64,000 bases of DNA from Anaerolineaceae bacterium. Its GTDB lineage: Bacteria > Chloroflexota > Anaerolineae > Anaerolineales > Anaerolineaceae. This document shows, in pieces, positions 51,299-59,618 of this stretch. Every line of letters begins with the position of its first letter. Positions within the stretch are counted from its first letter, which is position 1. The stretch is taken from NCBI GenBank assembly GCA_003524305.1, contig DQHW01000003.1, forward strand, positions 10,354 through 74,353, in the 5' to 3' direction. The position numbers and the translations under genes were made by a program. The notes beneath the pieces are model-generated. The model did not search any database. It was not told the DNA's origin and saw only the letters and a program-made list of their open reading frames with translations.

Positions 51299-53191
51299 TT
51301 AATCTATAGAAATAAGTTCCGGCGGCGGCGTCGAAGCCAATTCTGCTCCCGGAATGTTGGAATCTACGAACTTAACAATCTCTGTTGCATTCCCCTGGTC
51401 AGCCAACGCCAACAGTTGGTCGATACGTTTGCCTAGCTCTACACCCATCAGATTGTTGGGGTCATCGTATTTATAAATATCAGGATTCTGCGTTGGGACA
51501 AACCGATTACCTTCCTCCCATAAATCCTCGCTTAATTTCTCTCCCGGGCGGATGCCGGTAAAAGCAATTTCGATATCCTTGCCAGGTTCAAGACCAGAAA
51601 GCCTGATCAAGTCTTCAGCCAGGTCAAGAATCTTGACCTGCTGGCCCATGTTCAAGACATACATCTCACCCCCGTTGCTCATGCCGGCAGCCTGTAGCAC
51701 AAGATAAACTGCTTCTGGGATGGTCATGAAATAGCGCTTCATATCTGGGTGAGTGATCGTAACAGGTCCGCCTCGGGCGATCTGGTGTTTGAAGAGCGGC
51801 ACGACGCTGCCACGACTGCCCAATACATTGCCAAAGCGCACCACACTGTAAGCGTTGCCGGTGCGTTTGGCTGCATCCAACACGATCATTTCTGAGAAGC
51901 GTTTGGTTGCGCCCATTATGTTGACCGGTTTGATGGCTTTGTCAGTTGAAATCATCACCAGGTGTTTGACATCAAATTTCACACAGGCATTGACCACATT
52001 TTGGGTGCCGCGGACGTTATTATTAACTGCTTCATCAATATTCATTTCCATCAAGGGCACATGTTTATGCGCCGCGGCATGGAAGACCACATCCGGTTTA
52101 TGCTTTGAAAATACTTTTTCAAGGCGCTCGCTGTCGCGCACGTCCACGATGACGGGAAAGATCGGCAGTGAAGGGTGTAACTCCTGAATTTCCAAGAGAG
52201 ATTCAAAAATACTGTTCTCTCCGTGTCCGAGCAGGATCAAGCCCGAAGGGTTCCAACGGGAAATCTGCCGGCAAAGTTCACGGCCAATTGAACCACCTGC
52301 ACCGGTGACCACAACCGTCTTGCCGCTAATGGTAAAACCCACCAGTTCTTCTTTCATATGAGAGGGTTGGCGTCTCAATAAGTCAGAAATATCCACTTCA
52401 CGCAAACGGCTGATGTTTACTTTTCCGCCAAGCAATTCGTATATGCCTGGCATGGTGCGAAATGGAATGCCCTTCAAGCGGCAGATATCCGCCACCATAC
52501 GAATGGTTTTACCGCCAGCACTCGGAATGGCAATGATCACTTCATCAATCCGTTTTTGCTCAAGAACCTTGCCCATTTCAGTAACCACACCGATGACCGG
52601 TATGCCGTGGATCTGCTGCCGTTGTTTCACAGGGTTATCATCCAGGAAACCGACCGGGTTCAAATTGAGTTCAGTATTTTTTTGAAGTTCACGAACCACC
52701 AATGCGCCTGCATCACCCGCCCCAATAATCAGGGCGCGTTTAGCCTGGTGGCTTTTTCCATTGGTGGAGGAAGCCGTCATACTTTCGGCCATAAAGCGCA
52801 GCATAAAACGAACGCCACCGACCATAACCATTGAAAGCAGCCAGTCAATGATCAATACCGACCTTGGGAAACCATTAAAGACTTTGAGGGTGGAAATAAA
52901 GATCATCACACCGGTTACCAACACTGAAGCCGTGGTAACAGCACCAATGATCAAACGCAATTCCTTGATGCTGGCATATACCCACATGCGCCGGTACATA
53001 CCAAAAGCATAGTAAACGATGGTCTTAAGAACCAGTGAAACCGCAATCATCCAATAGGCTGATTTCAAGTAGAAATAGAATAGCGCACCCATTTCAAGAC
53101 GCAAGGCATAAGCGCCAAGCACAGAAAAAGCCATAAATACCAGGTCGAAAATTAAAACATAACGATTGCGAATATTGGGTTTAGATTTCAT
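51299..53191 (-). CDS. Membrane nucleotide-sugar 4,6-dehydratase (CapD/WbpM/PglF-like)
   Basis: 630 aa. Four N-terminal transmembrane helices (about 1-125), a CoA-binding-like Rossmann domain (LIIGAGDAGALVVRELQ, about 150-290), then an extended SDR: VVVTGAGGSIGRELCRQI, with PDVVFHAAAHKHVPLMEMN and a catalytic Ser-x24-x3-Lys replaced region ISTDKAIKPVNIMGATKR, as expected for the large UDP-GlcNAc dehydratases. Such enzymes start synthesis of diacetamido sugars or quinovosamine for surface glycans. Starts one base inside the previous stop (TAATG). Confidence 0.92.
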   Translation of the reverse strand: MKSKPNIRNRYVLIFDLVFMAFSVLGAYALRLEMGALFYFYLKSAYWMIAVSLVLKTIVYYAFGMYRRMWVYASIKELRLIIGAVTTASVLVTGVMIFISTLKVFNGFPRSVLIIDWLLSMVMVGGVRFMLRFMAESMTASSTNGKSHQAKRALIIGAGDAGALVVRELQKNTELNLNPVGFLDDNPVKQRQQIHGIPVIGVVTEMGKVLEQKRIDEVIIAIPSAGGKTIRMVADICRLKGIPFRTMPGIYELLGGKVNISRLREVDISDLLRRQPSHMKEELVGFTISGKTVVVTGAGGSIGRELCRQISRWNPSGLILLGHGENSIFESLLEIQELHPSLPIFPVIVDVRDSERLEKVFSKHKPDVVFHAAAHKHVPLMEMNIDEAVNNNVRGTQNVVNACVKFDVKHLVMISTDKAIKPVNIMGATKRFSEMIVLDAAKRTGNAYSVVRFGNVLGSRGSVVPLFKHQIARGGPVTITHPDMKRYFMTIPEAVYLVLQAAGMSNGGEMYVLNMGQQVKILDLAEDLIRLSGLEPGKDIEIAFTGIRPGEKLSEDLWEEGNRFVPTQNPDIYKYDDPNNLMGVELGKRIDQLLALADQGNATEIVKFVDSNIPGAELASTPPPELISID

Positions 53192-54606
53192 TACAGACCT
53201 CTGAATCCCAGGACAGCACCGATCGTCCGGATGGCGATATTCAAGTCCAGAAGCAGGTTCCTGTGTTTGATATAGTAAAGATCATATTCCAATTTGACAG
53301 CAGTATCTTCAACCGTTGAAGCATAGCGTTGATTTATCTGCGCCCAGCCAGTTAATCCTGGTTTGACATACAACCTTGCCCGGTAAAAAGGAATTTGCTC
53401 TTGAAATTGGTCTACCAATTCGATCTGCTCAGCTCTAGGTCCAATCAGACTATTCTCACCTTTAAGAATATTAATCACCTGGGGAAGTTCGTCTACATGA
53501 CTTCGGCGGAGGAATTTGCCAAGCCGGGTGATGCGGCTGTCATCCGTCGTCGTCATCCGCGCCACGCCGTCACTTTCGGCATCCTTGCGCATGGTGCGGA
53601 ATTTGTAAATCTTATAAGGTTTGCCGTTCTTTCCGACGCGCATTTGACTGTAGATAATTGGAAACCCGTCATCCACAAGAATGGTCAATGCCACGAGAGG
53701 ATATAAAACCACAAGAAATATGATTCCAATCAAACCGCTGATTAAGTCCAAAATTCGTTTTATGACTTCATAAATGCCTGAAGTCTGCGCCTGGTCAATA
53801 AAAGAACGCAAGATCCAGTCTGACTGAAGCAAAAAGATGGGCACCCTGCCAAAAACATCTTCATAAATTGTTGGCATAGATATGAGGTCCGTACCTTCTT
53901 CCTGTGCCAATAACACAGCCCTGAATAGGTCAGGCTTTAACTCGCCTGAAATGGCAAAGATCATATCTGAAATCTTTTCTTTTTCAATAAGGTTAAGCAA
54001 TGTCTCAGTCGTACCAATAACCGGTACACCTTCAATGACCTGGTTTTGCTTTTGCGGATCATCATCAATGTAACCGACCAGTTCAAAAGGTTCAGGCTTA
54101 ATCCGTTTCACCATACCCACCAAAGTGGATCCCGCACGGCCTGCACCGATCACCAAAACCCTGCGATTAAACACAGGAGCAGAAAAAATTGCAATGTAGA
54201 TAAAACGCCAGACGATGGTAAGCAATGTTACAGAAATGAGAAAAACTGCAACACCACGTCTTGGAAGTGAATTCGTTTGAGCAAGGAAGAAGATCAATAA
54301 ATAGATTACGACGCTGAATCCTGCGGATGTACCTACACCTCTTAACACTTCACTGTGGCGGTTTGCCTTGCGCGTATCGTAGAGTTCGATCAACATCAAC
54401 GACCAAATGATCGGCAGCAAGTAAAACCAAAAAGGCGCCCGCTGATTAACAAAACTCCACGAGAAATCCAACCAATCTTTTTGAGCCCAGAAATAAAGCG
54501 ATATAAAAACCGAAAGACTCGAGACAACCAGATCACCCAGCAATAAGATAAATTGTCTTTCACCACCGCGGATTTTGAGTTTTCCGGTTGCTTGTTTACG
54601 CTCCAT
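53191..54606 (-). CDS. Polyprenyl-phosphate sugar-1-phosphate transferase (WbaP-like)
   Basis: 471 aa. Starts a surface glycan by moving a hexose-1-phosphate from its UDP form to undecaprenyl phosphate. Four N-terminal helices, a Rossmann-like domain (LVIGAGRAGSTLVGMVKRI, about 145-250), a fifth helix (LISGLIGIIFLVVLYPLVAL) and the catalytic end: YSQMRVGKNGKPYKIYKFRTM, RLGKFLRRSHVDELPQVINILKGENSLIGPR and GLTGWAQIN, with the Asp-Glu pair in VDELPQ. A full-length member. It precedes the dehydratase and follows the GT2 gene by seven bases. Confidence 0.94.
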   Translation of the reverse strand: MERKQATGKLKIRGGERQFILLLGDLVVSSLSVFISLYFWAQKDWLDFSWSFVNQRAPFWFYLLPIIWSLMLIELYDTRKANRHSEVLRGVGTSAGFSVVIYLLIFFLAQTNSLPRRGVAVFLISVTLLTIVWRFIYIAIFSAPVFNRRVLVIGAGRAGSTLVGMVKRIKPEPFELVGYIDDDPQKQNQVIEGVPVIGTTETLLNLIEKEKISDMIFAISGELKPDLFRAVLLAQEEGTDLISMPTIYEDVFGRVPIFLLQSDWILRSFIDQAQTSGIYEVIKRILDLISGLIGIIFLVVLYPLVALTILVDDGFPIIYSQMRVGKNGKPYKIYKFRTMRKDAESDGVARMTTTDDSRITRLGKFLRRSHVDELPQVINILKGENSLIGPRAEQIELVDQFQEQIPFYRARLYVKPGLTGWAQINQRYASTVEDTAVKLEYDLYYIKHRNLLLDLNIAIRTIGAVLGFRGL

Positions 54607-54613
54607 ACGAATC

Positions 54614-55618
54614 CTAAATTCCTTCTTTTTTCGGGTTCAATGTGCTCCACCAAAAACCTGCCCCCCAGCAGAAATGCATGCTCATAATGGCCAGCGGAAT
54701 ACCGAAGACCAAGCGCAAATCCGATCTATTGAGGGCTACTTTTACAGATGCTGCAGTCAAGATTAATAAGTATACTCCGAGGCAGATGATTAAGAGAACC
54801 CTTGCCCATGAAAAAAAAGCGGAAAGTAATGATAACATCAAAATACCAAGAACAAACAACGGAGGTAGCGCCTGCCGCCAACGCAGCGTATCAGGGTTGC
54901 GGCGCAGCATGCGGAATTTCCAGAATCCATAGGAAAAGTATTGTTTGGCCAGTGCTGTGAGCGTTGGACGGGAATAATAGACTGCCCGAATTTGCGGATC
55001 AATCCAAATCTTTCCCCCTGCAGCTCTAATTCGAGAATTGAATTCATAATCTTCATTGGCTCTTAATTCTTCATTATAGAAGCCAATCTCTTCAACTTTG
55101 GTTTTGTAGTAGGTACCAAATGCCACTGTATCCACTTCACCGGCTTTGGTCGTCCAGCGATACTTTGCGTCACCCACGCCAAGCGGATGAGCCGTGGCAA
55201 TAGAAATGGCGCGGGCTATCAAGGTATCTGCCCCCGGGTTGACATCAATAACCCCGCCCACGTTATCACCGAGTGCAGACTTGAGCGCTATAACACTACG
55301 TTCAACATAATCCGAGGCAGGTATGGTATGTGCGTCAAGACGGGTAATGATCGGTGCGCGAGCTGCCCTGATCGCCTGGTTTAGCCCCGTCGGAATTCTG
55401 CGGGCAGGATTATCCACCACTTTAATGAATAGATCTGGATGCTTTGATTGAAATTCGGCAATCTTGTTTCGGGTTTGATCTTCAGAAAGACCATCTGAAA
55501 TGATTACTTCCATTTTGGTATGAGGGAAGGTTTGAAAAAAAATTGCATCCAATAAACCCAGGATGGTTTTTTCTTCGTTCAAACATGGAATCACAATGGA
55601 GACTTCAGGCAACATCAC
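54614..55618 (-). CDS. Glycosyltransferase family 2, membrane-anchored (ExoA-like)
   Basis: 334 aa. GT-A fold: VSIVIPCLNEEKTI, EVIISDGLSEDQT, RLDAHTIPASDY with the DxH-type metal/nucleotide motif, ANEDYEFNSRIRAAGG with ED general base, and QYFSYGFWKFRML. Three transmembrane helices lie at the C-terminus (about 245-325). It resembles ExoA, which adds the second or third sugar of succinoglycan on a lipid carrier. First gene of the envelope operon; the ridA terminator lies upstream. Confidence 0.9.
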   Translation of the reverse strand: MMLPEVSIVIPCLNEEKTILGLLDAIFFQTFPHTKMEVIISDGLSEDQTRNKIAEFQSKHPDLFIKVVDNPARRIPTGLNQAIRAARAPIITRLDAHTIPASDYVERSVIALKSALGDNVGGVIDVNPGADTLIARAISIATAHPLGVGDAKYRWTTKAGEVDTVAFGTYYKTKVEEIGFYNEELRANEDYEFNSRIRAAGGKIWIDPQIRAVYYSRPTLTALAKQYFSYGFWKFRMLRRNPDTLRWRQALPPLFVLGILMLSLLSAFFSWARVLLIICLGVYLLILTAASVKVALNRSDLRLVFGIPLAIMSMHFCWGAGFWWSTLNPKKEGI

Positions 55619-55683
55619 AGGAGTTTTCCCTCAGCAATATTTTACTTGATATTCACCAAAGAAATCACATATCCAACAAACAA

Positions 55684-55738
55684 ATTACCACCCCAACTCA
55701 TTTGATGTGCGGTTATCCGCTTGAATTGGGGTGGTAAT
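55684..55738 (-). terminator. Hairpin after ridA
   Basis: Perfect 13-bp arms ATTACCACCCCAA / TTGGGGTGGTAAT around a 29-base loop, ten bases past the ridA stop; only a short T-run. It separates ridA from the envelope operon in the same direction. Confidence 0.65.
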
Positions 55739-55748
55739 AAAATCAAGG

Positions 55749-56147
55749 TCAGTCTTTGTTGGTTAAACCGATGGCTTCAATTTCGACAGCGCCATTCTTG
55801 GGCAAAGCTGCCACCTGCACTGCCGACCTGGCAGGAGGATTCTCGGTGAAGAATTCGCCATAAATGGCATTCATTTTAGCGAAATCATTGATATCCCGCA
55901 GGAAAACAGTTGTCTTGACCACGTTCTCCAGACAAGAATTAGCCGCCTCCAAAATAGAAGAAAGGTTTTTCAGCGCCTGGCGGGTTTCAGCTTCAATACC
56001 TCCCTCTACCAGGTTGCCGGTTTTAGGGTCGATACCCAATTGACCTGCTGTAAACACAAACGGTCCGCCTGCCACAGCAACAGAATAGGGGCCGATAGCC
56101 GCAGGGGCCAGATCCGTTTTAATAACGGTTTTATCTCGACAAGTCAT
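55749..56147 (-). CDS. ridA: RidA-family enamine/imine deaminase
   Basis: 132 aa. Hydrolyses reactive 2-aminoacrylate-type enamines made by PLP enzymes. Marks: LAPAAIGPYSVAVAGGPFVFTAGQLGIDP, EAETRQALKNLSSILEAA, VVKTTVFLRDINDFAKMNAIYGEFF, and PPARSAVQVAALPKNGAVEIEAIG with the carboxylate-binding Arg and the final catalytic Glu. The start is the ATG just after GGAGGAAGC; an upstream frame to 56213 adds 22 residues with no homology. Confidence 0.95.
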   Translation of the reverse strand: MTCRDKTVIKTDLAPAAIGPYSVAVAGGPFVFTAGQLGIDPKTGNLVEGGIEAETRQALKNLSSILEAANSCLENVVKTTVFLRDINDFAKMNAIYGEFFTENPPARSAVQVAALPKNGAVEIEAIGLTNKD

Positions 56148-56350
56148 GTGCTTCCTCCAAACAATAATGTGATAAATAAATTCTATGCTAAAACCGGAGG
56201 AACGTAAATACAAAAATTAATCATTCAAATCCAATATGATTAAGTTCATCTGAATTAGGTTAATAAATCTCTATTTACTTGCATTTGTATAGTTAAAAAT
56301 TATATAATGCAAACAGGTAGAATAACTTATAGATGTAGAAAGGATAGATT

Positions 56351-56815
56351 ATGGGATTATTTAGCAACATTCTAGAAAAACTTGGATTGAAGAAACCTGA
56401 ACAGGAAGCAAAAAAAGAAGTTACCCCCACTATTGTTCCACCCAGACCGGCACCTGTTAAACCCACAAACCCTAATGCAGTTAAACCCAACGCAACTATG
56501 GCACCTGGCAGCATTCCAGGATTTCATAAACCAGGCGTAGCGGCCATAAGTGAAGTGGACGTGGTCAGCAAACTTGATGCATTGGCCAAATCGAACCCTC
56601 AGAAATTGGATTGGAAAGTATCAATTGTTGATCTTTTGAAATTACTAGACCTTGACAGCGGCCTTGCCTCACGCAAAGAACTGGCCGTAGAACTTGGCTG
56701 CCCGGCTAATAAAATCGGCGGCGATTATTCAGAAATGAACGTCTGGTTACACAAAGAAGTCTTGAAACGAATTGCTGCCAACGGCGGCAATATTCCACCT
56801 GCGCTGCTTAATTAA
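56351..56815 (+). CDS. DUF3597-family protein
   Basis: 154 aa. A short amphipathic head MGLFSNILEKLGLKK is followed by a Pro/Lys-rich linker (about 20-55) and a C-terminal domain (about 70-150), VDVVSKLDALAKSNPQKLDWKVSIVDLLKLL...RKELAVELG...MNVWLHKEVLKRIAANGG, which fits DUF3597 in all blocks. The domain looks like a peptidoglycan- or lipid-associated helical module in other proteins, but no function has been shown. AGAAAGGAT precedes the ATG. It has its own terminator. Confidence 0.85.
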   Translation: MGLFSNILEKLGLKKPEQEAKKEVTPTIVPPRPAPVKPTNPNAVKPNATMAPGSIPGFHKPGVAAISEVDVVSKLDALAKSNPQKLDWKVSIVDLLKLLDLDSGLASRKELAVELGCPANKIGGDYSEMNVWLHKEVLKRIAANGGNIPPALLN

Positions 56816-56836
56816 GAATTTTTGTCGCGATTTACC

Positions 56837-56869
56837 AAAAGGCTGAACCCATAATCGTTCAGCCTTTTT
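56837..56869 (+). terminator. Terminator of the DUF3597 gene
   Basis: Perfect 12-bp arms AAAAGGCTGAAC / GTTCAGCCTTTT, eight-base loop and a fifth T. Insulates prfA. Confidence 0.88.
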
Positions 56870-56959
56870 CATTATTAATGTTCATATAAATCTCTCAAAA
56901 GCTTCATGCTGGTATAATACACGCATACATACCAAATTAATGAAAAATGACAGGTAATT

Positions 56960-58033
56960 ATGCTCGATAAAATTGTTCAGATTCAAGAAAGATATTCAGA
57001 ATTAACCAGGTTGATGGAAGTCAATGTGGAGGATTATCAAAAAATCACCGAACTCGCCAAAGAACGCTCAGAGTTAGATGAAATCTATCCGCTCGGCCTG
57101 GAATATCGCGACCTGATGGCCAAAATGGAACAAGCCAAAGAGATGGAAAACAGCGGTGATGCTGAGTTTGTAGAATTGGCAAAAGCCGAGATCGAAAGTC
57201 TCACACCACAAATAGAAGCAATGGAAAAGCAAATTAAAACTCTGTTGGTTCCCAAGGACCCAAGGGATGATAACAGTGTTTACATTGAAATCCGGGCTGG
57301 CGCTGGTGGAGATGAAGCAGGACTTTTTGCCGCAGAGTTATTACGGATGTACATGCATTACGCAGAAGCTCGTCGTTGGTCCGTTGAAATCATGTCGTCA
57401 AATGAAACAGGCATCGGCGGATACAAAGAGATTGTTTTTATGGTTAAGGGCAAGGGAGCTTATTCCCGTTTCAAATTTGAATCAGGTGTTCACCGTGTGC
57501 AGAGAATTCCAAGCACAGAGTCGTCAGGCCGCATCCATACTTCAACGGTAACAGTGGCGGTCATGGCTGAAGTTGAAAATGTTGACATCCAAATTAATGA
57601 TTCTGATTTAGAAATCAATGTCTACATTTCTTCAGGTGCAGGCGGTCAGAACGTGCAGAAAAACGCCACCGCTGTTCGCATCACTCACAAACCTTCAGGT
57701 TTGGTCGTTGCTTGTCAAGATGAACGTTCTCAACTTCAAAACAAATTACGTGCATTAAGTATTCTTCGTTCACGACTTTATGATATGGAAATGCAGCGCG
57801 TGCAGAATGAAAGAGAAGATGCCAGACGTTCACAGGTGGGTACAGGAGATCGATCAGAGAAGATCCGCACCTATAACTACCCGCAAAGCCGTGTTACCGA
57901 TCACCGCATAAATGTATCTTCATACAACCTTCCGGCCGTCATGGCTGGTGACATTGATCTCTTTATTGATGAGTTATCACAACGAGACGAGACAGATCGA
58001 TTATCCACCAACGGGGATGATGACGAAGACTAA
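56960..58033 (+). CDS. prfA: Peptide chain release factor 1
   Basis: 357 aa. Recognises UAA/UAG and releases the finished chain. The peptidyl-tRNA hydrolysis motif GGQ is at 228-230 in SSGAGGQNVQKNATAVRITH; IEIRAGAGGDEAGLFA opens domain 2, and the codon-reading region IPSTESSGRIHTSTVTVAV includes the RF1-type loop (RF2's SPF is absent). The Gln of GGQ is the target of PrmC, whose gene overlaps this one by 14 bases. No frameshift, as expected for RF1. Confidence 0.97.
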   Translation: MLDKIVQIQERYSELTRLMEVNVEDYQKITELAKERSELDEIYPLGLEYRDLMAKMEQAKEMENSGDAEFVELAKAEIESLTPQIEAMEKQIKTLLVPKDPRDDNSVYIEIRAGAGGDEAGLFAAELLRMYMHYAEARRWSVEIMSSNETGIGGYKEIVFMVKGKGAYSRFKFESGVHRVQRIPSTESSGRIHTSTVTVAVMAEVENVDIQINDSDLEINVYISSGAGGQNVQKNATAVRITHKPSGLVVACQDERSQLQNKLRALSILRSRLYDMEMQRVQNEREDARRSQVGTGDRSEKIRTYNYPQSRVTDHRINVSSYNLPAVMAGDIDLFIDELSQRDETDRLSTNGDDDED

Positions 58034-58865
58034 AATTATTGAATGGTTAAATAAATCAGCCAGCCTCCTGGCAGAACGATCCGAGCTCGCATCTCTTGAA
58101 GCCCGGGTAATTTTGTGCCATGTGCTTGACAAATCTCGTGAATGGCTGGTCACGCATCCAGATTTCGAACTGGACAATCTTCAAATAGATCAAGCCAACC
58201 AAATGATTGGCCGCATACTAATTGGTGAACCCCTTCCATACCTTGTCGGAAAACAAGCTTTTTTTGGTTTGGATTTCAAAGTTACCCCTGATGTGCTTAT
58301 CCCAAGACCTGAAACTGAATTATTAATCGAGGAATGCATTACCTGGCTGGAAGAACATCCAACCAAACGCAAATTGGCAGATATCGGCACCGGTTCTGGT
58401 TCGATTGCCATCACCCTGGCAGACAGGTTTGAAGATTTGCAAGTGACTGCCATTGATATTTCAGAAAAAGCATTGAATGTTGCCAGGCAGAATGCCGAAC
58501 TAATAAAAAATAAAACCCAAATTGAATTTATACAAAACGACTTGTTGGAAAATTGTTCAGACCGTTTTGATGTGATCGCTGCCAATCTTCCTTATATACC
58601 CTCAGAAAAACTAAAATCCCTTGCTGTCTCCCGCCATGAGCCTATCCTTGCCCTGGATGGCGGAATAGATGGATTGGATTTAATAAAGCGGTTATTGCAA
58701 CAATCTCGCAATAACCTTAAGCCTGGTGGAATGATCATCCTCGAAATTGAAGAAGGTCAATCTGAAAGTGTGCAAAATTTGGTTGACAAATTGCTACCTG
58801 GCGTGGAAAAATCCATACTGATTGACCTTGCCAATCATCCCAGAATACTTAAAATAATGGTATAG
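58020..58865 (+). CDS. prmC: Release factor glutamine methyltransferase
   Basis: 281 aa. Methylates the GGQ glutamine of release factors with SAM. A helical N-terminal domain (about 1-80), PYLVGKQAFFGLDFKVTPDVLIPRPETELLIEE, motif I LADIGTGSGSIAITLA, and active-site NLPY (Asn189) in FDVIAANLPYIPSE. Canonical enzymes have NPPY; NLPY is a known variant in several lineages. The start is the second of two consecutive ATGs (58017 or 58020). A longer frame inside prfA has no support. Confidence 0.95.
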   Translation: MTKTKIIEWLNKSASLLAERSELASLEARVILCHVLDKSREWLVTHPDFELDNLQIDQANQMIGRILIGEPLPYLVGKQAFFGLDFKVTPDVLIPRPETELLIEECITWLEEHPTKRKLADIGTGSGSIAITLADRFEDLQVTAIDISEKALNVARQNAELIKNKTQIEFIQNDLLENCSDRFDVIAANLPYIPSEKLKSLAVSRHEPILALDGGIDGLDLIKRLLQQSRNNLKPGGMIILEIEEGQSESVQNLVDKLLPGVEKSILIDLANHPRILKIMV

Positions 58866-58877
58866 AATGAGGTTTAG

Positions 58878-59507
58878 ATGCAAACAATAACTTTACCCGC
58901 AGAAAATCCAGAGTCAATCAGTTCGGCCTTGTCATTATTCAGAGACGGAGAAATTGTCGCTTTTCCCACTGATACAGTGTATGGTTTGGGAACCGATCCT
59001 TTTCAGGCATCGGGCATCATTAAACTCTTTGAAGCCAAAGGTCGCGATTCCAATAAGGCAATCGCCATTTTGATTGGATCAGTCGAACAGGCCAGCCTGG
59101 TGACCGATCACATGACTGACATGGCGATCCGACTCTGCGCGGCTTTTTGGCCTGGCGGATTGACAGTTATCGTTCCACGAAAAAACACCCTGCCTGAATT
59201 AATTTCAAATACAGATCGCATCGGCATCCGTATGCCTAATCATCCGGTTGCTCTCGAAATGTTGAAAACATTCGGCCCCCTGGCAACCACATCTGCGAAC
59301 CTCTCGGGCAAACCCGATGCTGTTACTGCCAAAGATGTGTACGATCAACTCTCAAACCGCATTCCATTAATTCTTGATGGCGGCAAATGCCAAGGCGGAG
59401 TTCCATCCACTGTTATTGATTGCAGCGGTTCTGAACCCATTCTTTTACGTGAGGGACCAATCAGTATCGAACAAATATATAAAGTATTGGAAATGCAAAA
59501 AGCTTAA
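58878..59507 (+). CDS. tsaC: L-threonylcarbamoyladenylate synthase
   Basis: 209 aa. Makes threonylcarbamoyl-AMP from threonine, bicarbonate and ATP for t6A37 of ANN-reading tRNAs. YrdC/Sua5 fold: GEIVAFPTDTVYGLGTDPF, KGRDSNKAIAILIGS, FWPGGLTVIVPRK, RIGIRMPNHPVALEML, PLATTSANLSGKPDA and GGVPSTVIDCSG. It lacks the C-terminal Sua5 domain, so it is the short TsaC kind. It follows prmC by 12 bases, making a prfA-prmC-tsaC translation operon. Confidence 0.95.
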   Translation: MQTITLPAENPESISSALSLFRDGEIVAFPTDTVYGLGTDPFQASGIIKLFEAKGRDSNKAIAILIGSVEQASLVTDHMTDMAIRLCAAFWPGGLTVIVPRKNTLPELISNTDRIGIRMPNHPVALEMLKTFGPLATTSANLSGKPDAVTAKDVYDQLSNRIPLILDGGKCQGGVPSTVIDCSGSEPILLREGPISIEQIYKVLEMQKA

Positions 59508-59576
59508 TAAATTCTAATCTGCTTTTAATTTGACTCTTAACTTAATGCGATAAGATTTCACGTATTCTCCTCTTAG

Positions 59577-59615
59577 AAACCCACACTCATGGAAGGGTCC
59601 ATCAGTGTGGGTTTT
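59577..59615. terminator. Terminator between tsaC and cydC
   Basis: AAACCCACACT / AGTGTGGGTTT with an inner ATGGA / TCCAT stem, ending in TTTT on the plus strand; on the minus strand the flank is less T-rich. Lies between two converging stops. Confidence 0.82.
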
Positions 59616-59618
59616 CAA

